Positions 11,454-22,572 of a stretch of 64,000 nucleotides of DNA are shown here, piece after piece. Under the pieces are notes generated by a model. That model did no database searches, had not been told where the DNA came from, and worked only from the letters and a program-made list of their open reading frames with translations. Position numbers and translations under genes: made by a program. Source of the DNA: Fallopia convolvulus (Eukaryota; Streptophyta; Magnoliopsida; Caryophyllales; Polygonaceae); contig OZ024736.1 in NCBI GenBank assembly GCA_964016875.1, forward strand, positions 36,798,707 through 36,862,706, read 5' to 3'. The number at the start of each line of letters is the position of its first letter. Position 1 is the stretch's first letter.

Positions 11454-11645
11454 ATGAAAAGCACGAGCCCCTAAATATCTCTACTATCTTCCATGTTATT
11501 TGCAATGTCTTCTATATTTCATGCTTTAACCTTTATCTCGTAGGACTTTGTATAATAGAACTTGTATAATATGTTTATCCTTGTATAATATATGAAACTT
11601 TTATTAATGCCTTAATTCTCCTTTTTCTTTATATTGATAGAAAAC

Positions 11646-14600
11646 ATGGACTTACCTAAAGTGAAACCCGATGGGAAGGAGCAATGTCTTTTGGACAGTG
11701 CGACAACACACACCATCTTGAGGAGTAAAGAACACTTTACTCAATTAAGAGCCTTTGAAGGCAATGTCACTACAATATCCGGTGTGTCAAAACTCATCGA
11801 AGGCTCTGGAAGAGCTGTCATTCTACTCCCAAAGGGAACAAAGCTAGTAATAAATGACGCACTATATTCGAGTAAATCTCGAAGAAATTTGCTAAGCTTT
11901 AAAGATGTGCGTCTAAATGGGTTTCATATGGAAACCATGAATGAAAATGGGAAAGAATACTTGTGCATCATAAAACACGAATCTGGCCACAAACAGATTC
12001 TCGAAAGGATGCCAACGCAAACCTCCGGATTATATCATACATACATTTATCCGTTTGAGGTCAATGCAATGTTTAACAAAAGGTCATATGACCAAACTAC
12101 ATTCACATTATGGCATGATCGATTGGGTCATCCAGGGGCAGTAATGATGCACAAAATCATAAAGAGCTCACTTGGACATACATTAAAGAACATTAAGGTT
12201 CTTCCGTCCAGTGATTTTAATTGCACTGCTTGCTCACTTGGAAAGCTAATTATCAGGCCTTCTAAAAACAAGATTGCAAGTGAAAATCCTGCATTCTTAG
12301 AAAGAATCCAAGGAGATATATGTGGGCCAATTGCTCCACCATGTGGACCATTCCGATACTTTATGGTGCTAATTGATGCATCTACACGTTGGTCACATGT
12401 AAGCCTACTATCAACAAGAAATGTTGCATTTGCTAAACTCCTTGCCCAAATAATCCGATTGAGGGCCCAATTTCCGGATTATACAATAAAGAAAATCCGG
12501 CTCGATAATGCAGGAGAATTTACATCTCAAACATTCAATGACTATTGTATGTCAATTGGGCTTGATATAGAGCATCCAGTGGCTCATGTTCACACACAAA
12601 ATGGTCTCGCTGAATCATTGATAAAGCGATTGCAATTAATTGCCAGACCATTATTGATGAAATCAAAATTACCACCATCGGCATGGGGACATGCAATATT
12701 ACATGCAGCAACCTTAATTCGATTAAGGCCAAGTGCAAACCATGAACATTCCCCTATGCAACTTGTGTCCGGTAAGGAGCCAAATATTTCACATCTAAAA
12801 ATATTTGGATGTGCGGTTTATGTCCCTATTGCTCCACCTCAGCGCACAAAGATGGGACCCCAAAGGAGATTGGGAATTTATGTTGGTTTTGAGTCTCCCT
12901 CGATAATCAAATATCTTGAACCAACAACTGATGATTTATTTACAGCAAGATTTGCTGATTGCCATTTTGATGAAAATACATTCCCAGCCTTAGGGGGAGA
13001 AAAGAAAAATGGGGACCCACATGTGAAAGAAATCACATGGAATGCAACCGCATTATCCCATCTTGATCCAAGAACAAAAATGTGTGAACAAGAAGTACAA
13101 CGGATCATTCATTTGCAAAATGTAGCAAATCAGTTACCAGATGCATTTACTGATACACAGAAGGTAACTAAATCACATATACCTGCAGCAAATGCTCCAG
13201 CAAGAATTGAAATACCCAATGGATTGCCAGATGCATCCATCGCAAGCGAGTCTACAACACGCCGAAAGCGTGGTAGACCATTAGGCTCAAAAGATTTGAA
13301 ACCGAGAAAGGCAAGAAGCCAAAAGGGTATAGCAGGAGAAGCCACAATGGATCATGAGAATGATGGTAAAGGCAAAGATATTGAAAATGAGAATACCTCA
13401 ATAGAGGATGATATTCTAGACAAGAATAATGATATCGACAACTTTGATATTTCCATAAACTATGTGTCAACAGGCACGCAATGGAATCGAAAAGATGTAA
13501 TTGTCGATGATGTATTTGCCTACTCAGTGGCTAGTAATATTGTAATTGAAGATGATGATTTTGAGCCAAAATCGGTCGATGAATGTCGACGAAGAAATGA
13601 TTGGCCAAAATGGAAAGAGGCTATTCAGGCAGAACTAAAATCGCTTGAAAAGCGAGAGGTCTTTGGACCAGTAGTTCATACACCAAATGGTGTGAAACCA
13701 GTCGGCTATAAATGGGTCTTTGTACGTAAAAGAAATGAGAAAAACGAAATTGTAAGGTATAAAGCAAGGCTTGTAGCACAAGGTTTTTCTCAGATCCATG
13801 GAATTGATTATGAAGAAACATACTCTCCGGTAGTTGATGCAACTACATTGAGATTCCTAATTGGCATGACTGTCTTTGAAAGGTTACAAATGCGCCTCAT
13901 GGATGTCGTGACCGCATATTTATATGGATCACTTGATACAGACATCTACATGAGAGTCCCCGAAGGACTCAAGCTGCCTGAGGCCAATAATTGTGGACCT
14001 CGAGAAATGTTTTCCATAAAATTGAGGAGGTCATTGTATGGGCTAAAACAATCTGGACGAATGTGGTACAATCGCCTCAGTGAATACCTCATGAAAGAGG
14101 GATACAAGAACGACACCGTTTGTCCATGTGTTTTCATCAAGCGATCCGAAAAGGGATTCGCTATTATCGCAGTTTATGTTGACGATTTAAACATCGTCGG
14201 AACTCCAAATGAGCTTCAAGATACTGCGAAATATTTGATGAAAGAATTCGAGATGAAAGATCTCGGACAAACGAAGCTTTGTCTTGGCTTACAAATTGAG
14301 CACTTAAGGGATGGAATCTTTATCCATCAGTCTAATTACACTGAGAAAGTTCTTAAGAGATTTTACATGGACAAAGCACACCCTTTGAGCTCTCCAATGG
14401 AAGTTCGATCCCTCAATGTAGAAAAGGATCAATTTCGTCCCCGAGAAGAGGACGAAGAGGTTCTTGGTCCTGAGGTACCATATTTAAGTGCAATTGGTGC
14501 TTTAATGTACTTAACTAACAATACAAGACCAGATATTGCTTTTGCAGTAAATTTGTTGTCCAGGTATAGCACTGCACCCACAAGGAGGCATTGGAACGGG

Positions 14601-15176
14601 ATCAAACATGTATTCCGCTATCTCCGAGGCACACATGATCTTGGGTTGTATTATCGTAACCAAAGGGATGCGACCTTAATTGGATATGCAGATGCAGGGT
14701 ACTTGTCTGACCCACACAAAGCCAAATCTCAAAATGGTTATGTGTTCACATACGGAGGCACTGCCATCTCTTGGAGATCAACGAAGCAGACTGTGACTGC
14801 CACATCATCAAATCAAGCAGAATTGATTGCACTATATGAGGCAGGAAGAGAATGTGTGTCCCTTCGAGCAATGATTCAATTCATCCAGAAAGAAAGTGGA
14901 ATGAAACCAATGACTGATGATCCAACAATATTATATGAGGATAACTTAGCATGCGTTGCTCAGATGAAGAAGGGCTACATCAAAGGAGACCGAACAAAGC
15001 ACATATCTCCAAAATTCTTCTCCACTCGTGAATTGGAAGAAGCTGGTGAAGTGGACATCCAACAAATTCGATCAAATGACAATTTGGCTGACTTGTTCAC
15101 AAAGTCTTTAATCCCCAAGAAATTTGGAGAACTGGTATCCAGAATTGGAATGTGCAGACTTCGAGACATATGTTGA
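11646..15176 (+). CDS. Copia pol polyprotein (protease, integrase, reverse transcriptase, RNase H)
   Basis: 1,176 aa from the first ATG (the frame is open from 11634). Order: aspartic protease with DSA at residues 17-19; GAG-pre-integrase and integrase zinc motif (LWHDRLGHPG..CTACSLGK); integrase core with D, D and E segments (LIDASTRW, IRLDNAGEF, QNGLAESLIKRL); reverse transcriptase with YVDD at 844-847; and RNase H (GYADAGYLSD, NQAELIAL, YEDNLAC, TKHISPKFF). All catalytic signatures look intact and no stop or frameshift is seen, so the element may be active. It lacks an obvious way to be translated: 192 bp containing several stops lie after gag in the same frame. Confidence 0.95.
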   Translation: MDLPKVKPDGKEQCLLDSATTHTILRSKEHFTQLRAFEGNVTTISGVSKLIEGSGRAVILLPKGTKLVINDALYSSKSRRNLLSFKDVRLNGFHMETMNENGKEYLCIIKHESGHKQILERMPTQTSGLYHTYIYPFEVNAMFNKRSYDQTTFTLWHDRLGHPGAVMMHKIIKSSLGHTLKNIKVLPSSDFNCTACSLGKLIIRPSKNKIASENPAFLERIQGDICGPIAPPCGPFRYFMVLIDASTRWSHVSLLSTRNVAFAKLLAQIIRLRAQFPDYTIKKIRLDNAGEFTSQTFNDYCMSIGLDIEHPVAHVHTQNGLAESLIKRLQLIARPLLMKSKLPPSAWGHAILHAATLIRLRPSANHEHSPMQLVSGKEPNISHLKIFGCAVYVPIAPPQRTKMGPQRRLGIYVGFESPSIIKYLEPTTDDLFTARFADCHFDENTFPALGGEKKNGDPHVKEITWNATALSHLDPRTKMCEQEVQRIIHLQNVANQLPDAFTDTQKVTKSHIPAANAPARIEIPNGLPDASIASESTTRRKRGRPLGSKDLKPRKARSQKGIAGEATMDHENDGKGKDIENENTSIEDDILDKNNDIDNFDISINYVSTGTQWNRKDVIVDDVFAYSVASNIVIEDDDFEPKSVDECRRRNDWPKWKEAIQAELKSLEKREVFGPVVHTPNGVKPVGYKWVFVRKRNEKNEIVRYKARLVAQGFSQIHGIDYEETYSPVVDATTLRFLIGMTVFERLQMRLMDVVTAYLYGSLDTDIYMRVPEGLKLPEANNCGPREMFSIKLRRSLYGLKQSGRMWYNRLSEYLMKEGYKNDTVCPCVFIKRSEKGFAIIAVYVDDLNIVGTPNELQDTAKYLMKEFEMKDLGQTKLCLGLQIEHLRDGIFIHQSNYTEKVLKRFYMDKAHPLSSPMEVRSLNVEKDQFRPREEDEEVLGPEVPYLSAIGALMYLTNNTRPDIAFAVNLLSRYSTAPTRRHWNGIKHVFRYLRGTHDLGLYYRNQRDATLIGYADAGYLSDPHKAKSQNGYVFTYGGTAISWRSTKQTVTATSSNQAELIALYEAGRECVSLRAMIQFIQKESGMKPMTDDPTILYEDNLACVAQMKKGYIKGDRTKHISPKFFSTRELEEAGEVDIQQIRSNDNLADLFTKSLIPKKFGELVSRIGMCRLRDIC

Positions 15177-15200
15177 AGTCAGGGGGAGTATCATACGCGC

Positions 15201-15370
15201 TGCACTCTTTTTCCCTTCGATCAAGTTTTTTATCCCACTGGGTTTTGCTTGACAAGGTTTTTAATGAGGCAGCATCAAGGCGTACAATGGGATCAATGGT
15301 TGCACTCTTTTTCCCTTCGTTCAGGTTTTTATCCCACTCGGTTTTTCCTGACAAGGTTTTTAATGAGGCA
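15201..15370 (+). repeat. Duplicated conserved 3' motif of the copia element
   Basis: The roughly 70-bp segment TGCACTCTTTTTCCCTTCG...GACAAGGTTTTTAATGAGGCA occurs at 15201 and again at 15301. Segments of this wording are common just upstream of the purine tract in plant copia elements, so it is probably a cis-acting element. Confidence 0.85.
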
Positions 15371-15413
15371 CCGTCTACCCATATCCTACTCCATGAAAAG
15401 AAGGTGAATATTC

Positions 15414-15422
15414 AAGGGGGAG
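15414..15422 (+). promoter_or_regulatory. Polypurine tract of the copia element
   Basis: AAGGGGGAG lies directly against the 3' LTR start at 15423, where plus-strand DNA synthesis would be primed. A second similar tract (CAGGGGGAG) occurs at 15180-15188, just after the pol stop. Confidence 0.85.
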
Positions 15423-15801
15423 TGTTATGAAGTCCAAATTTATGAAGTCCAAATTATCATACTACAAGCTATCTATTTACACACACATGTATTACACATA
15501 TTATGTATGAACAAGTGTATAATGGAGGAAAATTTGTACAAGGTGAATTATTCACCTTCTTCACCTCCTTATTTTCATGCATAAATCATGGAGATTTACC
15601 AAAGTTTTACCCCACTTTTGGCCTATAAATATGGCCATCATCCATTGTAAAACTTGCACCAAAGTAGAGTAAGAAATACACTCTCTAAAGTTCTTACTCT
15701 CCCTCCCTCTCTTCTAATAATCTAAAAGTTATCATAAAGTTTGTTTAAGTGTTCTTTTCAAAAGATAAAGTGGTCTTGCTTTCATAAATCTTTTCATAAC
15801 A
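15423..15801 (+). repeat. 3' LTR of the copia element
   Basis: Same length as the 5' LTR. Differences seen are six transitions (for example TATGACC to TATGGCC, ATTATAAA to ATTGTAAA, AATGATC to AATAATC). Confidence 0.95.
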
Positions 15802-15806
15802 GGTTT

Positions 15807-17031
15807 GTATTTTTGCTGTCCTTTTTAGAGTTTGGAGAGTTCATGGTGATGGTTTCGAGAAGGGGGCAGATTTCACTGGGAATTTGCCGGGGGAAACCCG
15901 ACCCTTCAAGGTTTACCCCGAGGATCCGATTATCCATGAATTTCCCTCCTTTTTTCCGAGGTGCAAATTATAAATCTGCTATTAAAATAACAAACACGTA
16001 ATGCATAAAAAAAAGGAACAAATGAGATAGAGATTGGACAAATTCACTTTAGGCAGAAAATTAAAAAAGGAGAGGATTTAGAAAACGATGGAACGATATC
16101 CTCTCCTTTATAATATCAACACCTTTTAATTATGCTTGTATCATACATATCTACAACCATGCATGCATTGGGGGGCATTTTCATCTCTATATTTAAGATG
16201 CATGTTCAGATAGATTATCATTTATAGGAGGTGATTCAACGTGCCCACATAAAATGGTGTGTTTGGTTAATGTAGACTGATTTTAAGGCAAGGGAAGGGA
16301 AGGGAAGGTGGATGTAAATTAGGTGATATATTTCTCAGGGAGAGAATTCAACATAATTGAAAAGAAGAGGGATCACGATTAAAAAAAAAGTGCACGATTC
16401 TAGCCGTTAACTAAAGAATGGTGCACGATCGTCCATTATAGGTGCAAAGCCCTTGCCTGAATCTAGTTCAAATCTAGCAACCACTTGATCACTATGTTAT
16501 TTTATACTTATTTATTTAAATAAATTTATAAATATAAAAACAAAATTATTAAATTACAGTATTTATAAAACAATTCTAGAAAATATTTAAGAAACATAAT
16601 TATACAAAATATTTACAACAATAAACTAATTCGTCTAGTTCACATCGTCGAAAGGTGGTGGAGCGGATATGGATGTTGGTGTCTTGTTTGCCCTCATGTC
16701 ATCCATAAAATACTACAGGGCTTCAATCTAGGCGGCCTACACACCGCTTGGTTCTACTCGAGTTGGGCCTCTTGAGCACGTAGGGAGACATTTTTCTGTT
16801 GGTGGTGGAGCGGATGTGGATGCAGGCCTCCTTCAGGGCCCCAGGGAATGGTGGGACGATTTTATAATCCATTAGAGGTGTTCTAGAAAGATGGGCATAT
16901 CATACAAAGACGTGGACAAGGGACCTCAAGACGCAGTTGCTTCTTGTCCTGATCCAGCCCACGTACTCCCATTATGGTTTCTGTCACAAAGACGTAGACA
17001 AGGGCCTCGAGACGTAGTCGCGTCTCACTCT
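15807..17031. other. Intergenic stretch, formerly upstream of the Aux/IAA gene
   Basis: No gene recognised. At 16,640-16,830 the phrase GGTGGTGGAGCGGAT.TGGATG occurs twice. At 16,905-17,025 a segment of about 80 bp ('..caaagacgt.gacaaggg.cctc.agacg.agt.gc') is duplicated. Both look like old repeat debris. Confidence 0.4.
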
Positions 17032-17039
17032 CTTTCATG

Positions 17040-17400
17040 TATCTATGTGTCCGGTTCCAAAACCGGCTAAACCTCAGTTCCTTAGTTCGGTTCCCGGTTT
17101 GGTTCCGGTTCCACCCTTCAAAAAATAAAAATAACCGTTGGAAATGCCAAACCATGGTCGCGATCTTGAGACAGAATGCAAAACCGCGACCACGGTCATG
17201 GTTTTGCATTTCTAATTATTATTTTAGTTTTTAAGGGGTGGAACCGGTGATTTTGGAACTGACGGTTCAGAGTCGTTGATTCTCCGGTTCCAAGGAACGT
17301 GGAACCAGAACCAGAACCGACCAACCCCCGGTTCCAGTTCCAAAACTGTAGATTTTTTCGAATCGGTCCCACGGTTTCACTGGAATCAAACCCATGACTA
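17040..17400. mobile_element. Non-autonomous hAT element, 361 bp, GGTTCC-rich
   Basis: A perfect 8-bp target duplication CTTTCATG flanks it (17032-17039, 17401-17408). The ends TATCTATGTGTCCGGTTCC and (complemented) TAGTCATGGGTTTGATTCC form imperfect inverted repeats. The interior carries many CCGGTTCC/GGAACCGG words and, near the centre, TCGCGATC and CCGCGACCACGG. These features match the termini and palindromes of the 4-kb hAT at 29,991. No ORF of its own; it lies in a retroelement gag relic. Confidence 0.88.
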
Positions 17401-17408
17401 CTTTCATG

Positions 17409-20166
17409 GCCGCCTCTTGCGACCTGATCGTCATCCCTTACTTCATTTCGCTTGTCTTGGCCTACTTTATACAATAGTCTCAGCAATGACCCACTATGAA
17501 CCGAGATAAAAATCACATTTTGCTTAGGATTCAGCTCGGATTGAGATGGAATTTTTCCCAAATCCTTAGCCTCCAATTTGCTCGCAACATTTGCAATTTG
17601 GCTTACTTATTTCTCCATATTTTGAATACTTGATCTTGTTTCTCTTTGGAATTGAACCTGCGTTGTGGTCAAACTTTGGGCCAGAGATTTGATCATGTCA
17701 TCAGTGGACAACAGTGAGTTCTCATTGTTCCCTTGAGGTCTAGGATTGAATGGTGGCCTATATGAAGGTTGACCACCTTTTGGATTGTATTATTGTTGAT
17801 TCTTATTCCCATACCTCAAGTTAGGATGATCCTTCCATCTTGGATTATAACTGTTTAAGTAGGGATCATATCTAAGTCTTGGTGGGCCATAGCCTCCCAC
17901 CACATTCACTTTTGCATGTGGCTCATGGAGTTTAGGGCAAGCATCAGTTTAATGCATATTATCAAAACAAATCCCACAATCCTTCACATGTTGTCTTTCA
18001 TCGGTCTACATTAATTGTTTCATCATGCTTTTAAGCTTAGACATTTCTTCTTAAAATGATGATCACAACTACATTAGTTGATCGAGAGCCATCAATTTTG
18101 TTGAATCATCTTGAGCCTTCAAACAACATAGTGAATAAATCAAGTGCCTCATTAGGGGTTTTATTGAGGATGTTTCCCCCACAAGCAACCATTCTTCTCC
18201 CATCATCCAAGAGGCCTCCCAGCCTTCACTTGTTGTCTAGTGCACATTATCAGAACAAATTCCACAAGCCTTCACTTGTTGTCTTCCATCTGACTACATT
18301 ATATATTTCATCATGATTTTGAGCTTATATATTTCTTCTTGTAATGATGAATTAATGATGAGGTATTTTCAGTGGTCGTTATACCTATCAAAGAACATAA
18401 CTTAACCAAACTTAGTAGAATGGTAAGTAAGAGTCAATCCCACAGAGACTCGTGTATTTATATTCTTACTTGCGTGCCAAGTAACCAAAAGGGGGGTTTA
18501 TGACTGATTTATCTAAACTAATATGCAAACTGAAAAGTAAATATGAATGCAAAAGTTGATTGTAAAATATGAGGGACAAGCGTGTTCAACTAGTTAAACC
18601 CGTCATGGCATTGCTTTGTTGATCATAGATTCTCTTGATTCTCTACTCGCTTGAATAATCTATTGTGGATTATGACCCAAACTTCAGATTTAGGTGATAG
18701 AACTACCAGTCTAACAACCCTAATCATCTAATAACCTAGAGACCTTCTAGATTCAATTAAACAACAACATAACGATACAAGTTATCAATAGAAACAAACA
18801 TTTAGAGCAACTAGACATCTAAGTGACTTGTGAATTTAATCCCTTCTTTAATTAACTAGTCCAACCGGTACTAAGTTGATTAAAGTTCTACTCTTGATCA
18901 AATTAACTCCGATTGGTAATTAATAAGATTCAGTTATAACAAGAAATTCAATTAGGTGATCAATCTAACAAAACCCTAGTTTAGATTCAATTAAGCACAT
19001 AGAATAAATTCTATTTAAGTTTGTTGAGAATCAAATCAAACCTCACAACAATATGCAAATCATGATTTAAATAACTAGCCAAACACAATGAAATTTAGCA
19101 ATTCATAATTAAAATAAAGAAAAACTTACAAAAGTTCAAAGGTTGCCTCTTGAAAGAGAGAAAAACCCTAGCCTCCAAAAGTATGATCAAAGCTATGATA
19201 AAAGATAAACTAAGAAGAGCTTAAATGTGTCTCCTAAAACAATCCTCCCAACCCTACAATTAAGCATATATTTGGACAAATAGACAGCCAAGCCCAAAAG
19301 TCGGCCCAAACGTCCACTTGAAATTCCGGATTGCGCGGGTTACAGCCCATATTGCGCGGCCGCGCAATGCTGTCCCAACTCACGCAATCAGATCCTACTC
19401 AAATTACTTGGGTTGCACTCCATCTTTGCAATCGGCGCAATTCCTCTTCTGTTGGTCCTCACTTCTACTCTTCAACGCTCCTTTGCACCACCTCCTAGCT
19501 CGCTTCAACTCTTCTAACCACCACCATGATCAACTAAAACTCGTCCTGCTTTTGCTCATAAGCCTAAAAACTTGCAAAATCGAGCAAACAAGCGCAATCT
19601 ACCCAACAACACAAGATCCTAAAAACTAGATTAAAACCAATCTAAAACTAGCTAAAACTTACTTAAAACATGCATCTAAACTACTCATATATGCAAGCTA
19701 TCAATTAACCACTATTGCATTAGCTGATCGAGAGCCAGCAGTTTTGTTAAATTATCTTGAGCCTTCAAACAACTCAGTGAATAGCTCAAATGCCTCATCA
19801 ATGGTTTTGTTGAGGATGTTTCCCCCATAATCAACATTGACCATTCTTCTTTCATCATATAAGAGGACTCCAAATAGATATAGAATGAGATCTTGATTTG
19901 AACATCCATGATAAGGACAACGGGAGATCAACCTCTTGAATCTTTCATAATACTCATACAAGGTTTCGTTAATTGTTGATACTTTTCTTTAAACTGTTGA
20001 GCCTTGTAGCTGGGAAGTACTTCTCCGTGAATTCTTTCTTCATTTTGGTCCATGTGTCAATACTCCCCGGAGCAAAATAGTAGAACCAATCATTGTTTGA
20101 ATTCTGGAGAGAAAAAGAAAAGGCCCCTAGCTTGATTTGGTCCTCTGTGACTCCTTTTGGTTTCAT
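17409..20166 (-). pseudogene. Athila-type gag relic, interrupted by a solo LTR
   Basis: Minus-strand pieces are recognisable as Athila/Tat gag. At 20166-19709 there are two frames: one with DWFYYFAPGSIDTWTKMKKEFTEKYF (here split as DWFYYFAPGS and FTEKYFP) and one with YERFKRLISRCPYHG. At 17,950-17,500 lie YDPYLNSYNPRWKDHPN-like and AKDLGKIPSQ segments. A part of about 300 bp is tandemly duplicated (18,000-18,200 repeats 19,715-19,880). Several stops and frame changes are present; no pol found. A hAT derivative also landed at its C-terminal side (17,040). Confidence 0.8.
18356..19703 (-). mobile_element. Solo LTR, Tat/Athila family, 1,348 bp
   Basis: Flanked by a perfect 5-bp duplication ATTAA (18351-18355, 19704-19708). 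On the minus strand it begins TGATAGCTTGCATATATG and ends GAAAATACCTCATCA, with the typical 'tgtgggattgactcttactta' segment near its end. The same start occurs in the solo LTR at 59,752. No internal region, so the element was lost by LTR-LTR recombination. Confidence 0.9.
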
Positions 20167-20265
20167 GCTCGTACAGTGGCGTGAAATTCAGATAAATGTT
20201 TGTTGGTATCCTCACTACTCAGCCCATAGAATCGGGGTAGAACGTGTATCAACCCAGATTTCAGC

Positions 20266-21154
20266 TTGAAGCTTACATCATCAACCAACTCAAGGAACTA
20301 CACCACTAGTGGTTGTTGTGTCAATGTCATATGTGTTGGTGATGTGACTACGTCGCATCATGTGGAAGACCAGCCAGGAACCAACACCGACGCCGAAGAT
20401 GGAGTCAAGGGTGCGCCAAGCGCACCGGGCGCATCGGTGCCTAGGGAGCATGCGCTAAGTGGGGATGTGGAGCCATTTATTTCGGGCACTTCTCAAGGTC
20501 CTTCTAACCATCTTTTGGGAGGGCCTTCTATTCACCAAATCGGTCGAATTAGGCCAAAGCTATTGCCTTATAAGAAGACCTCAAGGCTGGCCTTTAGACC
20601 CATGGAGCATCGAGAGAGAGTTAAAGCAAAGCGTGGTGCCTTTTGGTGTCCATTGATCCGACCGCAGCGGTATCTGATGCTTGGTTTGTGAGTGTGTGTT
20701 GGAGAAGACCACGTCATGTGTGGTTGTGTTTTTAATGTCATTTCTTTAGGGAATTTTTTTAGAAGTCAGAAACTTTCGGTGGTTTGGGTTAGGTGTCTAG
20801 CTAGGTTTATAAGGCTAGATGGCTCCTTTTCAAAATCATACAACTTGAATAAAAAACATACATCCTTGTCTCTCTTTAAGGAACACGTTTTCCAATGCTT
20901 TTCAATAAACCCAAATCAGTTTGTGGTTGATTAGATCATGCGTTATATCGATCAAAGTTCGAAGATCCAATCTTGGTGAGTCATATCCAAAAACGACCCT
21001 TCTTAGTTTGTGTTGGATTGATGTGAGTAATAAATGTCCACAAGTTTCATTTAAGGAGAAACTCAATCAGATCCAAATCGCTTCACCAACGCTTATCTAG
21101 GATCGGGCCGTGGAACACCTTGAACTAAAGTCTTTCGATCTTAGTTCTGCATCA
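20266..21154 (+). mobile_element. LTR and preceding frame of another LTR element, boundaries uncertain
   Basis: The sequence ends ..TTCTGCATCA at 21154 and is followed two bases later by TGGTATCAGAGCC, a classic primer site, so 21154 is the 3' edge of an LTR. The left edge is unclear: TGTGTTGG..GA..ACGTC.ATG..TGG occurs at about 20,328 and again at about 20,697. An open frame (20266-20691, 141 aa, no recognised domain) covers the first part. The LTR is 457 bp or about 830 bp depending on which copy is the start. Confidence 0.55.
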
Positions 21155-21156
21155 TA

Positions 21157-21169
21157 TGGTATCAGAGCC
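21157..21169 (+). promoter_or_regulatory. Primer-binding site complementary to initiator tRNA-Met
   Basis: TGGTATCAGAGCC is the standard plant retroelement primer site and lies 2 bp after the LTR end at 21154. The internal region that should follow fades after about 250 bp. Confidence 0.8.
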
Positions 21170-22093
21170 ACGCAAGATATTCCCTAAACTCGATTTTTAT
21201 TGGACATAAACGGGTTACAAGTGCTCTAGAAGCCGCCCTTGAATTGCCTTTTGCCAATTTTACATGTTGCCTTATATTTGGGTTGCTTTGTCTTGTGTTG
21301 TGTGTGCTGTTGAATTGTGTGAGTCGTGTACCCCCTATATTCAGTCTTGAAAAATCATCCCAAGGTTGAAGATCAGATCACAAGTGTTGTTCCTTTAGGC
21401 CTGACTAGCCCATTAACAGATCAAACGATACCCAAGATTAAACCGCTATAATACCATGTTAAAGTCCAATGGGCCAATAAAGAGTGAGGGTTTGTACGTC
21501 CGTCCATGCGCATGTGCGCATTAAGCTTGGTGGAGTTCCATCTTAAAACCAATTTGATAGGATGGGTAACCCAAAAAAGCTTATATACTAGGCTTTGTTT
21601 TTTTTTTTTTATCAAATTCTGTGCAAATAGTCTTATTCCCACAAGTCCCCTCAAGTGCAACTAGGCATATTACTCACAGTTGCACCTATGTCATGCACTC
21701 GTGCCTTAAGGCTCATGACCGAACCGCCATAATTCCATATTAAAGTCTGGTGCATCAATATAACGTGGGGTCCAATATGTCTGTTCGTGTGCATATGCAA
21801 GTTAGACTCAACATTAAGTCCCGCAAAATTTCGTCCTAAAATTAATTGACAATAAAAAATAATCTTAAAATTTATATATTAGACTTTAATTTGTATCAAA
21901 TCCCCAACATGAGAAGAGCATTATTCTCACAATATGAACAAAAGTGGATCATATATTATCAGATTCCTTATCCATATAAATGGATATGAATTCGTGTCCA
22001 TATTTTATTGGGTTTTAGTGATTAAAGGTGATTAGTGATTAGATCAAAGCCCAATTACGACAAACCAGTCTAGATCATCTTTCAAAAAAAAAC
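21170..22093. other. Retroelement debris without intact gene
   Basis: Two diverged copies of a 200-bp segment (about 21,440-21,640 and 21,720-21,920) each contain 'ccat.ttaaagtc..' and '..tgtgcatatgc/cgcatgtgcgca'. A poly-T tract is at 21598-21610. It probably derives from old LTRs. No coding domain seen. Confidence 0.45.
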
Positions 22094-22095
22094 TA

Positions 22096-22415
22096 CTCCC
22101 TCCGTTCTTAAATGTTTGTCCTAAAAGATCATTTTCACACAAATTAAGGAGAAAAAAGAGAGATAAAAGTAACCAATAGGGAGAGGAGAGATGTTGTGAT
22201 GTTGATGGATAAAGATGGGAGAAAGAGAAGAAGAAAGGAAAAAACTAAAAAGGGTATTGGGGTTGATTTTTTATTGGATAATATGGATAGAGAAATATTG
22301 AATGAGGGTATTATTATAAGAAAAATGTAGATATAAAAGGAAAGAAGGGGGAGGAGGACAAACATTTAGGGACAACGGAAATGGAAAGAGGACAAACATT
22401 TAGAGACGGAGGGAG
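22096..22415. mobile_element. Stowaway-type MITE, 320 bp
   Basis: CTCCCTCCGTTCTTAAATGTTTGTCCT at the left end, with its complement at the right end (AGGACAAACATTTAGAGACGGAGGGAG), between TA dinucleotides 22094-22095 and 22416-22417. The right arm is partly duplicated (GAGGACAAACATTTAG also at about 22352). Confidence 0.9.
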
Positions 22416-22572
22416 TAATATATTTCAAATTTTTTAAAGTATTTTTTTTAAATCTCTGCCACTGTCTTGTTTAGGCAAATTAGTTAGATTTTGTGAAATC
22501 TGACTATTTAATACTCCGGTGTATGTTAAAAAAAATAAACTAAATAATGTACATTGCAAACATCAATATCAA

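Larger units (their letters stand above)
9122..15801 (+). mobile_element. Complete Ty1/copia LTR retrotransposon, 6,680 bp
   Basis: Two 379-bp LTRs (9122-9500, 15423-15801), both TG...CA, flanked by a perfect 5-bp target duplication GGTTT (9117-9121, 15802-15806). Domain order gag, protease, integrase, reverse transcriptase, RNase H identifies Ty1/copia. A purine tract abuts the 3' LTR. The LTRs differ at six positions, all transitions (about 98.4% identity), so insertion is recent. Gag and pol are both open. It sits in the upstream region of the Aux/IAA gene, in the opposite orientation to it. Confidence 0.97.

Noticed and set aside
11276..11640. Splicing of copia gag to pol from AAG|GTATGC to GATAG|AAAACATGG
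   Set aside because: Both sites look good, but the joined frame is off by one, so it does not make a Gag-Pol protein.
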